Assembly: GCF_000297115.1 (NCBI RefSeq)
Contig: NZ_CAKP01000082.1
Location: 62,001-126,000, forward strand
From: Caloramator australicus RC3
Lineage (GTDB): Bacteria; Bacillota; Clostridia; Clostridiales; Caloramatoraceae
Length of the DNA: 64,000 nt
Reading direction: 5' to 3'
Every line of letters starts with the position of its first letter. Position 1 is the stretch's first letter. The notes below the pieces were generated by a model. The model was not told where the DNA came from and searched no databases. It saw nothing but the letters and a program-made list of their open reading frames with translations. Of the stretch, positions 50,551 through 58,112 are shown one piece after another. Both the position numbers and the translations under genes were made by a program.

Positions 50551-50903
50551 TGCTACTAATTAAAGAATTCGAATTTGATGCTGCCCATAATCTTATTCAT
50601 TATCATGGCAAATGTGAAAGATTGCATGGCCATACCTATAAGCTTGTCATAAAGCTTGAAGGTGAACCAGATCACGAGGGAATGATATTTGATTTTGTGG
50701 AGCTTAAAAGGATTGTTAAGGAAAGAATAATAGATAAGTTTGATCATGCATATTTAAATGATATAATAAGTCAACCAACAGCTGAAAATATTGCAATTTT
50801 TGTATATAAAGAATTAAAGGATGTTTTGAAAAGAGATAATTGTAGATTGTATGAAGTTGAAGTTTGGGAGACAAAAACTAGCGGAGTTGCGTATAGGGGG
50901 TAA
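50550..50903 (+). CDS. 6-pyruvoyl-tetrahydropterin synthase family (QueD/PTPS-III-like)
   Basis: The 117-residue pterin enzyme has zinc His residues in FDAAHNLIHYHGKCERLHGHTYKL and catalytic DHAYLND / PTAENIAIFVYKEL / VEVWETKTSG. The active-site motif reads C-E-R-L-H-G-H, so it contains both the C-xxx-HGH of QueD/PTPS-I and the E-xx-HGH of PTPS-III. It sits in the place of folB, between the nudix gene and folE2-folP-folK. PTPS-III enzymes are known to bypass dihydroneopterin aldolase by cleaving dihydroneopterin triphosphate to hydroxymethyl-dihydropterin. I therefore favour a folate role; a queuosine role is the alternative. Confidence 0.85.
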   Translation: MLLIKEFEFDAAHNLIHYHGKCERLHGHTYKLVIKLEGEPDHEGMIFDFVELKRIVKERIIDKFDHAYLNDIISQPTAENIAIFVYKELKDVLKRDNCRLYEVEVWETKTSGVAYRG

Positions 50904-50906
50904 AGT

Positions 50907-51677
50907 ATGAAGGACGTTCAAAGCGAAAAGGATTTTAGAAATGTTCCATTGAAGAAAGTAGGAATAAATAGCTTAAAATGGCCAATAGTAGTTAAAGAAA
51001 AGCATGGTGGGGTTCAACATACCATAGCTGATATGTCACTTTCAGTAGATTTGCCTTCTGATGTTCGAGGAACCCACATGAGTAGATTTGTTGAACTTGT
51101 CCATGAGCTTCAGGAGATAACACCAAAGGAAATAGAGAGGGCCCTTGACAGACTAAAAGAGAAATTACATGCAAAAACTGCTCATATTAAAATAGACTTT
51201 GATTATTTTATTAAAAAATCATCACCGGTATCGGGCATTATTTCCCCCAATGATATAAAATGCTCCTTTGATGCAGAAAAAGGAGAGGATTTTAAATTTA
51301 TTATGGAGGTTTCGGTGCCGGTTGTTACGTTATGCCCTTGCTCGAAGGAGATAAGCGAATTTGGAGCACATAACCAAAGGGCTACAGTTAATATTAAGAT
51401 TTATACTAAAAAGCTTATCTGGATTGAAGATTTAGTTGCAATAGCCGAAGAGAGTGCAAGCTGTCCTGTTTTTTCACTTTTAAAGCGTAAAGATGAAAAA
51501 TACGTAACTGAAAGGGCATATCTAAACCCAAGGTTTGTCGAAGATGTGGTTAGAGAAGTTGCCCTGAGACTTGATGAAAACAAAGATATTCTTTGGTATA
51601 GGGTATATGTTGAAAGCATGGAAAGTATACACAATCACAATGCCTTTGCATGCACAGAGAAAGGGGAAATATTATGA
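50907..51677 (+). CDS. folE2: GTP cyclohydrolase IB
   Basis: The 256-residue FolE2 makes dihydroneopterin triphosphate from GTP. The pattern KKVGINSLKWPIVV, VELVHELQEITPKEIERALDRL, TLCPCSKEISEFGAHNQRATVNI (active-site Cys) and SIHNHNAFA is diagnostic. The start is ATG 50907, three bases after the preceding stop. Overlap with folP at the end (ATGA) shows translational coupling. It is a metal-flexible alternative to FolE. Confidence 0.95.
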   Translation: MKDVQSEKDFRNVPLKKVGINSLKWPIVVKEKHGGVQHTIADMSLSVDLPSDVRGTHMSRFVELVHELQEITPKEIERALDRLKEKLHAKTAHIKIDFDYFIKKSSPVSGIISPNDIKCSFDAEKGEDFKFIMEVSVPVVTLCPCSKEISEFGAHNQRATVNIKIYTKKLIWIEDLVAIAEESASCPVFSLLKRKDEKYVTERAYLNPRFVEDVVREVALRLDENKDILWYRVYVESMESIHNHNAFACTEKGEIL

Positions 51678-52510
51678 ATTATATTATCTTAAGGGATGGA
51701 AGGAAATTTTTGTTTGATACAACAAAAATAATGGGTATAATTAATGCAACTCCAGATTCCTTTTATTCAGGTTCTAGGGTTAATGATGTTGAGATAGCAT
51801 TAGAAAAGGCTAAGAGGATGATTGATGAAGGTGCTGATTTATTAGATATTGGAGGAGAGTCAACACGACCAGGGTCTGATCCTGTAACGGAAGAGGAAGA
51901 AATAAGCAGAGTAGTTCCAGTTATAGAAGCCATAAGAAAGTATAATAAAGAGATATTGATTTCTGTTGATACATATAGGGCAAGGACAGCAGAATACGCT
52001 ATAAAAGCTGGTGCTGATATCATAAATGACATAAGTGCAATGATATTTGATAATGACATGGTTAATGTAGTTAAAAAATATAGTGTTCCTGTAATTCTTA
52101 TGCATATAAAAGGAACTCCTAAAAACATGCAGGATAATCCACATTATGATGATGTTGTAAAGGAAGTTTATGATTTCCTCAAGGAAAGAATTGAGTTTTC
52201 CATAGAAAATGGGATTTCAAAGGATAAAATAATCGTTGATCCTGGCATTGGTTTTGGAAAACTTTATGAACATAATATTGAACTTATAAAAAACATCGAA
52301 GTTTTTAAGCAATTAGGCTGTCCAGTTTTACTTGCCCATTCAAGAAAATCATCAATTGGGATAGCCTTAGGTAATCTTCCACCTGAAGAAAGGCTTGAAG
52401 GAACTATTGCAATATCATGCTATGCTGCACTTAAGGGTGTTGATTTAGTTAGGGTTCATGATGTAAAAGAAAACAAAAGGGCAATTAAGATGATTGAGGT
52501 GTTAAAATGA
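51674..52510 (+). CDS. folP: Dihydropteroate synthase
   Basis: The 278-residue TIM-barrel enzyme joins hydroxymethyl-dihydropterin pyrophosphate to p-aminobenzoate. Signatures are IMGIINATPDSFYSGSR, DIGGESTRPGS and VDPGIGFGKLYEHN. The start is the ATG at 51674 overlapping the folE2 stop, with AAAGGGGA upstream; the earlier start at 51650 has none. It overlaps folK by four bases. It is the target of sulfonamides in general. Confidence 0.95.
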   Translation: MNYIILRDGRKFLFDTTKIMGIINATPDSFYSGSRVNDVEIALEKAKRMIDEGADLLDIGGESTRPGSDPVTEEEEISRVVPVIEAIRKYNKEILISVDTYRARTAEYAIKAGADIINDISAMIFDNDMVNVVKKYSVPVILMHIKGTPKNMQDNPHYDDVVKEVYDFLKERIEFSIENGISKDKIIVDPGIGFGKLYEHNIELIKNIEVFKQLGCPVLLAHSRKSSIGIALGNLPPEERLEGTIAISCYAALKGVDLVRVHDVKENKRAIKMIEVLK

Positions 52511-52965
52511 ATATAGCATATATAGCCTTTGGGACGAACGTTGGGAATAGAGAAGAAAATATAAATGTAGCTCTTAAAATGATGGAGGATAGAGGGCTTA
52601 AAATAATAAAAACTTCTAAAATTTATGTTACTGAGCCCTATGGATATAAGGATCAACCTGAATTTCTAAATGGAGCAGTAGAGGTGGAAACTAATTTAAG
52701 TTGTAGAGAGCTTTTAAATGTGCTATTAAATATAGAAAAGGATATGGGGAGAGTTAGACACTTTAAGTGGGGGCCAAGGAATATAGACCTTGATATAATT
52801 TTTTATAACGATGAAGTCATTGACGAACCAGATCTTAAGGTCCCTCATCCAGATATGCACAATAGGGATTTTGTGTTAAAACCGCTTTGTGATTTAAACC
52901 CTAATTTTGTTCATCCTATTTTAAAAAAAACCGTCAAGACTCTTTTAGATGAACTCAAGGGGTGA
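52507..52965 (+). CDS. folK: Hydroxymethyl-dihydropterin pyrophosphokinase
   Basis: The 152-residue HPPK begins [17 protein letters not shown], continues with [27 protein letters not shown] and the diagnostic [23 protein letters not shown], and ends with [19 protein letters not shown]. It supplies the pyrophosphorylated pterin to FolP. There is no FolB domain fused to it, which keeps open the question of who makes its substrate; the PTPS-like gene upstream is the candidate. Confidence 0.95.
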   Translation: MNIAYIAFGTNVGNREENINVALKMMEDRGLKIIKTSKIYVTEPYGYKDQPEFLNGAVEVETNLSCRELLNVLLNIEKDMGRVRHFKWGPRNIDLDIIFYNDEVIDEPDLKVPHPDMHNRDFVLKPLCDLNPNFVHPILKKTVKTLLDELKG

Positions 52966-52969
52966 TAAT

Positions 52970-53386
52970 ATGAAAAGTTATAGAAAAGAGCTTTGGTTTG
53001 AGTTAAAAACAAGAAGGGGATTTGTAAATATAACACATGAATTAGAAAGGTGCGTAAAAGAAAGTGGGATAAAGGAAGGACTTTTATTGTGCAATGCGAT
53101 GCACATAACAGCCAGCGTATTTATTAATGACGATGAAGCAGGACTGCACCAAGATTTTGAAAACTGGCTTGAAAAATTAGCCCCAGAAAAGCCCTATAGT
53201 CAATACCATCATAATGGTTTTGAGGATAATGCAGATGCCCATCTAAAAAGAACGATTATGGGAAGGGAAGTTGTGGTTGCAATAACAGATGGAAAACTTG
53301 ACTTAGGCCCATGGGAACAGATATTCTATGGTGAATTTGATGGAAAGAGGAAGAAAAGGGTATTGGTTAAAATTATAGGAGAGTAG
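52970..53386 (+). CDS. YjbQ-family protein (thiamin-phosphate synthase-like)
   Basis: This 138-residue UPF0047/YjbQ protein has [29 protein letters not shown], the HH motif [23 protein letters not shown] and [20 protein letters not shown]. Relatives show weak thiamin-phosphate synthase activity, but the true role is unclear. The ATG at 52970 has GGGGTGAT upstream; a longer frame beginning inside folK is unlikely. It is the last gene of the folate transcript before a terminator. Confidence 0.88.
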   Translation: MKSYRKELWFELKTRRGFVNITHELERCVKESGIKEGLLLCNAMHITASVFINDDEAGLHQDFENWLEKLAPEKPYSQYHHNGFEDNADAHLKRTIMGREVVVAITDGKLDLGPWEQIFYGEFDGKRKKRVLVKIIGE

Positions 53387-53392
53387 AGAAAT

Positions 53393-53430
53393 CCCTATTG
53401 ATTTTTAAATCAATAGGGGTATTTTTTTCT
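53393..53430 (+). terminator. Intrinsic terminator after yjbQ
   Basis: A 12-bp stem CCCTATTGATTT/AAATCAATAGGG is followed by GTATTTTTTTCTTTTT. Confidence 0.85.
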
Positions 53431-53438
53431 TTTTAGAA

Positions 53439-53467
53439 TTTCAAAAATATTTTTAAAATGGTATAAT
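53439..53467 (+). promoter_or_regulatory. crt-hbd promoter
   Basis: TTTCAA (53439-53444), a 17-base spacer and TATAAT (53462-53467) put transcription start near 53474, so the leader is only about 14 bases and the TTG at 53488 is the sensible start. Confidence 0.6.
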
Positions 53468-53487
53468 GTTTTTTGGGGGGTGGTATT

Positions 53488-54267
53488 TTGGAAAATATTA
53501 AATTTGAAAAGGATGGTAATATTGGAATAATTACAATATCAAGGCCTAAGGCATTGAATGCATTGAATTTTAAAACGCTGGTAGAATTAAATGAAGTTTT
53601 AGACCAAGTTGAAAAAGATGAGGAAATTTATGTCCTTTTGATAAGAGGGGATGGAGAAAAGGCCTTTGTGGCAGGTGCGGATATTGCTGAAATGAAGGAC
53701 ATGAATCCAAAAGAGGCTAGAGAATTTAGTATAATAGGCAATAAAGTATTTAGAAGGATTGAAAATTTAAGAATTCCAACTATAGCAGTAATAAATGGTT
53801 ATGCTTTAGGAGGAGGATGTGAACTTGCTTTATCTTGCGATATTAGAATAGCCTCCGAAAATGCAAAACTAGGTCAACCTGAAGTAGGACTTGGAATAAC
53901 TCCAGGATTTGGAGGAACACAAAGACTATCGAGGGTTGTAGGATTAGCAAAGGCAAAGGAACTGATTTTTACTGGAGATATGATCGATGCTAATGAGGCA
54001 TTTAAAATTGGCCTTGTAAACAGAGTAGTAAAAAAAGAAGAACTTATGGATGAGGCATTAAATATGGCTAAAAAAATAGCCAGCAATGCTCCTTTTGCAA
54101 TTAGTGTTGCAAAGGCTTCAATTAATAGGGGGTATCAGGCGGATATAGATACAGCTCTTATGTATGAAGTTGAAGTTTTTGCCCAGTGTTTTGCCACAGA
54201 AGATCAAAAGGATGCAATGACAGCTTTTTTAGAAAAAAGAAAAATTGAAAAATTTAAAAATAGATAG
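53488..54267 (+). CDS. crt: 3-hydroxybutyryl-CoA dehydratase (crotonase)
   Basis: The 259-residue enoyl-CoA hydratase family enzyme has the oxyanion motifs AFVAGADIAEMKDM and NGYALGGGCELALSCDIRIAS, and the two catalytic Glu residues near LGQPEVGLGITPGFGGTQRL. TTG start 53488 is chosen because GGGGGGTGG lies upstream and family length is matched; an earlier in-frame TTG at 53473 would lie at the transcription start. It interconverts 3-hydroxybutyryl-CoA and crotonyl-CoA. hbd follows ten bases later. Confidence 0.92.
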   Translation: MENIKFEKDGNIGIITISRPKALNALNFKTLVELNEVLDQVEKDEEIYVLLIRGDGEKAFVAGADIAEMKDMNPKEAREFSIIGNKVFRRIENLRIPTIAVINGYALGGGCELALSCDIRIASENAKLGQPEVGLGITPGFGGTQRLSRVVGLAKAKELIFTGDMIDANEAFKIGLVNRVVKKEELMDEALNMAKKIASNAPFAISVAKASINRGYQADIDTALMYEVEVFAQCFATEDQKDAMTAFLEKRKIEKFKNR

Positions 54268-54277
54268 GGGGATAATT

Positions 54278-55120
54278 ATGAAGGTTTTTGTTGTTGGTGC
54301 AGGAACTATGGGTTCTGGTATAGTTCAAGCTTTTGCACAAAATGGAGTTGAAGTTTATTTAAACGATATAAAGGAAGAGTTTATTGAAAGAGGGTATAAC
54401 AATATAGTTAAAAACATAACAAAATTAGTAGAAAAGGGAAAGATATCTGAAGAGGATAAAAACAATATATTAAATAGCATACATAAATCTATAAACATAG
54501 AAGATGCAAAGGATTGTGATCTTGTAATTGAAGCGATAATCGAAGATATGAAGGCAAAAAAGGAATTGTTTAAAAGGCTTGATGAAATTTGCAGCGAAAA
54601 AACTGTCCTTGCTTCAAACACTTCTTCACTATCAATAACTGAGATTGCAGCTGCAACAAATAGACCCGATAGAGTTATAGGAATGCATTTTTTCAACCCA
54701 GCACCTGTAATGAAGCTTATTGAAATTATAAGAGGTATTGCAACATCGGATGAAACCTTTGAAAAGATAAAAGAAATTTCATTAAAGATAGGAAAGGACC
54801 CTGTAGAAGTTAAAGAGGCACCAGGATTTGTAGTTAATAGAATATTAATACCGATGATAAATGAAGCAATAGGAATACTGGCAGAGGGAGTTGCAAGCAA
54901 AGAAGATATAGATAAAGCGATGAAATTAGGTGCAAACCATCCTATGGGACCACTTGAATTATCAGATTTTATCGGAAACGATATAGTTCTTGCAATTATG
55001 GAATATCTTTATGAAGAAACAAAGGATGCTAAGTATAGACCACATATCATGCTAAAGAAGATGGTTAGGGCAGGATATCTTGGAAGAAAAACTGGAAAAG
55101 GATTTTATGATTATAAATAG
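54278..55120 (+). CDS. hbd: 3-hydroxybutyryl-CoA dehydrogenase
   Basis: The 280-residue enzyme has the NAD motif VFVVGAGTMGSGIVQAFAQNG, SNTSSLSITEIAAATNRPDRVIGMHFFNPAPVMKLIEII (catalytic His) and EAPGFVVNRILIPMINEAI; the C-terminal half ends GKGFYDYK. It reduces acetoacetyl-CoA. It is coupled with crt. bcd/etf genes that often stand beside it are absent here, although crotonyl-CoA is also a product of the lysine pathway near the window end. Confidence 0.95.
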   Translation: MKVFVVGAGTMGSGIVQAFAQNGVEVYLNDIKEEFIERGYNNIVKNITKLVEKGKISEEDKNNILNSIHKSINIEDAKDCDLVIEAIIEDMKAKKELFKRLDEICSEKTVLASNTSSLSITEIAAATNRPDRVIGMHFFNPAPVMKLIEIIRGIATSDETFEKIKEISLKIGKDPVEVKEAPGFVVNRILIPMINEAIGILAEGVASKEDIDKAMKLGANHPMGPLELSDFIGNDIVLAIMEYLYEETKDAKYRPHIMLKKMVRAGYLGRKTGKGFYDYK

Positions 55121-55147
55121 GAGGAGGAATACCCTCCTATTTTTTAT
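55117..55147 (+). terminator. Intrinsic terminator after hbd
   Basis: The stem ATAGGAGG/CCTCCTAT (55117-55124 with 55133-55140) is followed by TTTTTTAT and overlaps the hbd stop codon. Confidence 0.8.
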
Positions 55148-55150
55148 GCA

Positions 55151-55735
55151 AACGGCATTTGCGACAGCTTAGCGGTGAAACCTTTGTGGGCCTAGTAGTG
55201 GGGATCACTAGCAAATAGCAAGGGTGCCATACTCGAACCGGATGTATTAAAAGTGGCAAGTAATGAGAGAAATATGGCCATTCATACATTGGAAGGTATA
55301 TATTACATATTGCTAATAAAAAACTTTTTAATTGTAACCTATAATTATGATAATTTAGTAAGACTAAACAACAATATTATTTCAACAGGTTCAGCATCCT
55401 TTACAACAAACTACAGCTATGAAGTAGGTGCATACCTAAACTCAATAACAGATATGATTTAAGATTAAAATAATGAAGTATTCATAAATTTAGAATAAGG
55501 AAGCATATTAGATGATAATAAAATAATAGATATTTTTATAGTAACAAATAAACGAGTGCCATCAGAATTGAATTATCAAGATAACATTTTAACTCTTGAA
55601 CTAGACAAAGAAATTATTAAATTCCATATAGAACGACTTAACAGATGTATATTAGAAGAATTTTTTACATCAGAAATTTGTGATGTATACTACAATAATA
55701 TTGAATTGACTATATGGGGTATACTATGTGTCTGA
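55151..55735 (+). pseudogene. Degenerate reading frame of unknown family
   Basis: One frame runs from about 55151 (KRHLRQLSGETFVGLVVGSL, then ANSKGAILEPDVLKVASNER) to a TGA at 55733-55735. It is interrupted by three in-frame TAA codons at 55460-55495. No start codon is recognisable. The sequence after the stops (IIDIFIVTNKRVPSELNYQD, LELDKEIIKFHIERLNR) still has codon-like character, so this looks like a decaying gene rather than chance. I cannot name the family. It stands between the hbd terminator and repeat copy 5. Confidence 0.55.
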
Positions 55736-55773
55736 GTTTTAAATTAAACACACTAAAATTTAAAAGATAAAAG

Positions 55774-56055
55774 TAGGCTTTGAAAAAAATATTTTTTGGT
55801 TGGCCCCGTGAAGGATTTCCCTGGCATTCGCTCATTCGCTAAGCATTCTAAGCTTTTCTTTGTTTTCAAAAGTCTTACCATCGTGAGCCTATCTCCATGT
55901 CGACCACTCGGCTCTGCACGTCCGTGTGCAGAATTACGGACTTTTGAAAAGTCGAAAAACAAGAATTGCTAGAGCTCATGAGAGATACCTTATTGAAATC
56001 CATTCACGGGGCCATTGCAAAGTCTTCAACAAATAAGGGGTTTGTCTACAATCTG
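55774..56055 (+). repeat. Terminator-associated repeat, copy 5 (diverged, about 282 bp)
   Basis: This is the most diverged copy: its left end reads TAGGCTTTGAAAAAAAT and small deletions shorten it by about three bases. The core (GCCCCGTGAAGGATTTCCCT and the GCACGTCCGTGTGCAGAATT hairpin) is unmistakable. A terminator palindrome abuts its right end. The left flank has only a decayed AT-rich inverted repeat (55737-55766), unlike the right one, so no duplication can be claimed. Confidence 0.85.
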
Positions 56056-56103
56056 AAAAAATAGTGAAAATTTAACTTTAAGTTAAATTTTCACTATTTT
56101 TTT
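56056..56103. terminator. Long terminator hairpin at the right side of copy 5
   Basis: A stem of about 20 bp (ATAGTGAAAATTTAACTT against AAGTTAAATTTTCACTAT) is followed by T runs. It touches the end of the repeat, repeating the pattern of the other copies. Confidence 0.75.
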
Positions 56104-56244
56104 CAAAGCATGTTCAAAGTTAAAGATTTAAAAAGAAAAAATTAAATAAATACAATTTTTACAAAAATTCTATTAACAATTAAATTATATAAAATTTGAT
56201 AATTATTGTAAATATTGGTTCAATAATATTAAGGGGTAGGGAAT

Positions 56245-56519
56245 ATGCAAAGGATCAAGAGATATATTCTTTTATTGTTAATCATTATTTCCATCGCAGC
56301 CAATATTTCAATGATTGCTAATATCAACACCAATAAAAATTATATAATAAGTGAAGAAGAACCTAAATTCCTATCAATTGACGAAATAAACCTTGTAAAT
56401 TTAAACTTCTATGAAAAATTTGATAAGGGAGGCGATACTGTATAAAAATAGATGATTTTCTAAATAAGACTCATGATTATAAAGTTATAAGATCTTTAAA
56501 AGGGGGTAAAAAACTATGA
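56245..56519 (+). pseudogene. Small membrane-anchored protein with apparent frameshift
   Basis: The intact frame 56245-56445 encodes MQRIKRYILLLLIIISIAANISM and a polar tail ending EKFDKGGDTV. In the next frame the sequence continues IKIDDFLNKTHDYKVIRSLK-GGKKL and stops by TGA overlapping the ATG of the following gene (ATGA at 56516). That tidy coupling suggests the longer frame of about 91 residues is the original one, and that one base was lost or gained near 56440. The protein would be anchored by one N-terminal helix with a short outside or inside tail. No family is recognised. It lies in a cassette with two other orphan envelope genes. Confidence 0.6.
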
Positions 56520-57247
56520 AAAAAATAATATCATTTTTGTTGTCTTTGACATTACTCCTATCGACAACAATTGCATTTGCAGCAACAGGTGCAAATAAGG
56601 TATCAGATCAAGGAGTAAATAAAAGTAAGTTAAAAATAAAGGACATTTATGTAACGGTTCCATATGATATTTCTGAAGTAAAAATAGAAAGAATGCAAAA
56701 GGATGGTTATGAAAGAGTTGAAATAAGAGACAAGAAGACGGGAGAATTAATAGAAGCATTTGGAGAAAAGGTTGTTCCTCTCATTAATAGCAGTAATAGT
56801 AAAGATAGTAAAAGCCAATTTTTAAGCCAATATACAGTAAACTTAATTCAATCTACAAGTGGTGATTATTCAATACATTATGTATACAAAGAAAGAAAAG
56901 ATGGACCAGCAGTTACAAGATTGTATACAATTTTAACAGTATATAGTTATGGCTCATTTAGGCAAATTGAATCAGTAAATGATACGTATTGGACTGCAGA
57001 AAGTGGCGGAACTTGGGAATTAGTGAATCCACATGCTACCACTATTTCTACATCAGGAAGTTTCCCAACAATTGAGATTGAAACATTCGGAACGGCTACT
57101 ATTGAAGTAAGAACGACTTTAAGTGCAGGGGGAGAATACTCAATAAGTTATCTACAATCAATTGGATTTAGTATAAGTTATCAAATAGGAAGTACTTATT
57201 ATTTAAGAAAAAGTATTTCAATAGGGTATACTTATAGTGTATATTAA
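56516..57247 (+). CDS. Secreted protein of unknown family, 243 aa
   Basis: The signal peptide MKKIISFLLSLTLLLSTTIAFA ends at an AFA-A site. The mature protein is rich in Ser, Thr and Tyr, with a lysine-rich first part (KLKIKDIYVTVPYDISEVKIERMQKDGYERVEIRDKKTGE) and a beta-rich second part (LYTILTVYSYGSFRQIESVND; STSGSFPTIEIETFGTATIEVRTTLSAGGEYSISYLQSIGFSISYQIGSTYYLRKS). No catalytic motif, lipobox or anchor was seen. The ribosome site AAAGGGGG precedes the ATG, which overlaps the end of the upstream frame. I do not recognise the family; a released or wall-bound beta-sandwich protein is plausible. Confidence 0.8.
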   Translation: MKKIISFLLSLTLLLSTTIAFAATGANKVSDQGVNKSKLKIKDIYVTVPYDISEVKIERMQKDGYERVEIRDKKTGELIEAFGEKVVPLINSSNSKDSKSQFLSQYTVNLIQSTSGDYSIHYVYKERKDGPAVTRLYTILTVYSYGSFRQIESVNDTYWTAESGGTWELVNPHATTISTSGSFPTIEIETFGTATIEVRTTLSAGGEYSISYLQSIGFSISYQIGSTYYLRKSISIGYTYSVY

Positions 57248-57321
57248 AACTATCTAGGAAAAGTGAGAAACAACAATTCTATCCTTATTAAATAAAATAT
57301 AAAAGAAAGGAGGATTAAATA

Positions 57322-57537
57322 ATGACGGATTATTTAAGTGCATTACGGGGGATTGGTAATGGGATTAGTAATGGATTAGATAATATTGGAAGAACGTTAT
57401 TTCATTTGCAAGGGCACTTTACTTACTTAGGTAATTTAATAAAAATAACAAACATTTTACTCCTATTTATAGTTGTCATTTTAGGTATAAATGCATACAT
57501 TAACTGGAAGAGATATAAAAACGATATTCACAAATAA
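57322..57537 (+). CDS. Single-helix membrane protein, 71 aa
   Basis: MTDYLSALRGIGNGISNGLDNIGRTLFHLQGHF leads to one hydrophobic helix (IKITNILLLFIVVILGINAYI) and a short basic tail NWKRYKNDIHK. The ATG has AAAGGAGGA upstream. The Gly/Asn-rich amphipathic N-terminus is holin- or bacteriocin-like in appearance, but I cannot assign a family. It is the third member of the 56245-57537 cassette and is followed by a strong terminator. Confidence 0.75.
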   Translation: MTDYLSALRGIGNGISNGLDNIGRTLFHLQGHFTYLGNLIKITNILLLFIVVILGINAYINWKRYKNDIHK

Positions 57538-57568
57538 AGATCTCAACATTATACAGCGGTTTCAAACA

Positions 57569-57616
57569 GTCAAAAGTCCCACTTTACAAGAATCAAATGT
57601 GGGACTTTTGACTTTG
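57569..57616 (+). terminator. Terminator after the orphan cassette
   Basis: A 14-bp perfect stem GTCAAAAGTCCCAC/GTGGGACTTTTGAC (57569-57582 with 57599-57612) is followed by TTTGG. It directly precedes the half-element at 57616. Confidence 0.75.
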
Positions 57617-57770
57617 GCTTTATGTAAATAGTTTGGGATTGGCAAATTATCTAGATGTCCATCTTTGCTAATTTTTAAGAAGTTTTTATGTAATTAAGAT
57701 TAAGTAAAGCAAAATTAATAAAAATGGACATGTCAAAAATGCCAATGAAAGGTTGGCTTTTGTAAAAACT
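57616..57770 (+). mobile_element. One-sided relative of the 2241-2489 element
   Basis: The start GGCTTTATGTAAATAGTTTGGGATTGG corresponds to the left end of the 249-bp element, and the following 120 bases align with its interior (GGCAAATTAT, AAGTTTTTATGTAATT, GATTAAGT, GGACATG, CAAAAATGCCAAT). A matching right end is absent. The rest of 57770-58112 is AT-rich and holds nothing I can support except the upstream region of thl. Confidence 0.55.
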
Positions 57771-58112
57771 CAGCGTATTGTTTGGTTTTGCGTGAGGCTA
57801 TTAAAAATTAAAGAGGAAAGGCAGTTTGTAGGGATACAAGGAAATGGATTTAACATTTTAGTAATTACTTGAAAGATTAGCTTCAATCTTTTCATATTTT
57901 AAAAAAGAAACTTTTTGCAGTGAATCTCTTTTAGAGATTATATTTTGTCAAGATTCTGTGTTGAATAAAAAATTATTCAGTTTATACTGGATTGCTAAAA
58001 AAATAACTATTATTGAAGATTTTATAAAAAGAATATATCATAAAATTGTGTAACATTTTAAATATTTTGAATAAAATTAATATAGCAAATAATTTAAAAA
58101 GAGGGGGATAAA

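Noticed and set aside
58020-58112. Rex-type redox operator in front of thl
   Set aside because: TTGTGTAACATTTTAA-like bases were noticed but do not match the expected inverted repeat well enough.
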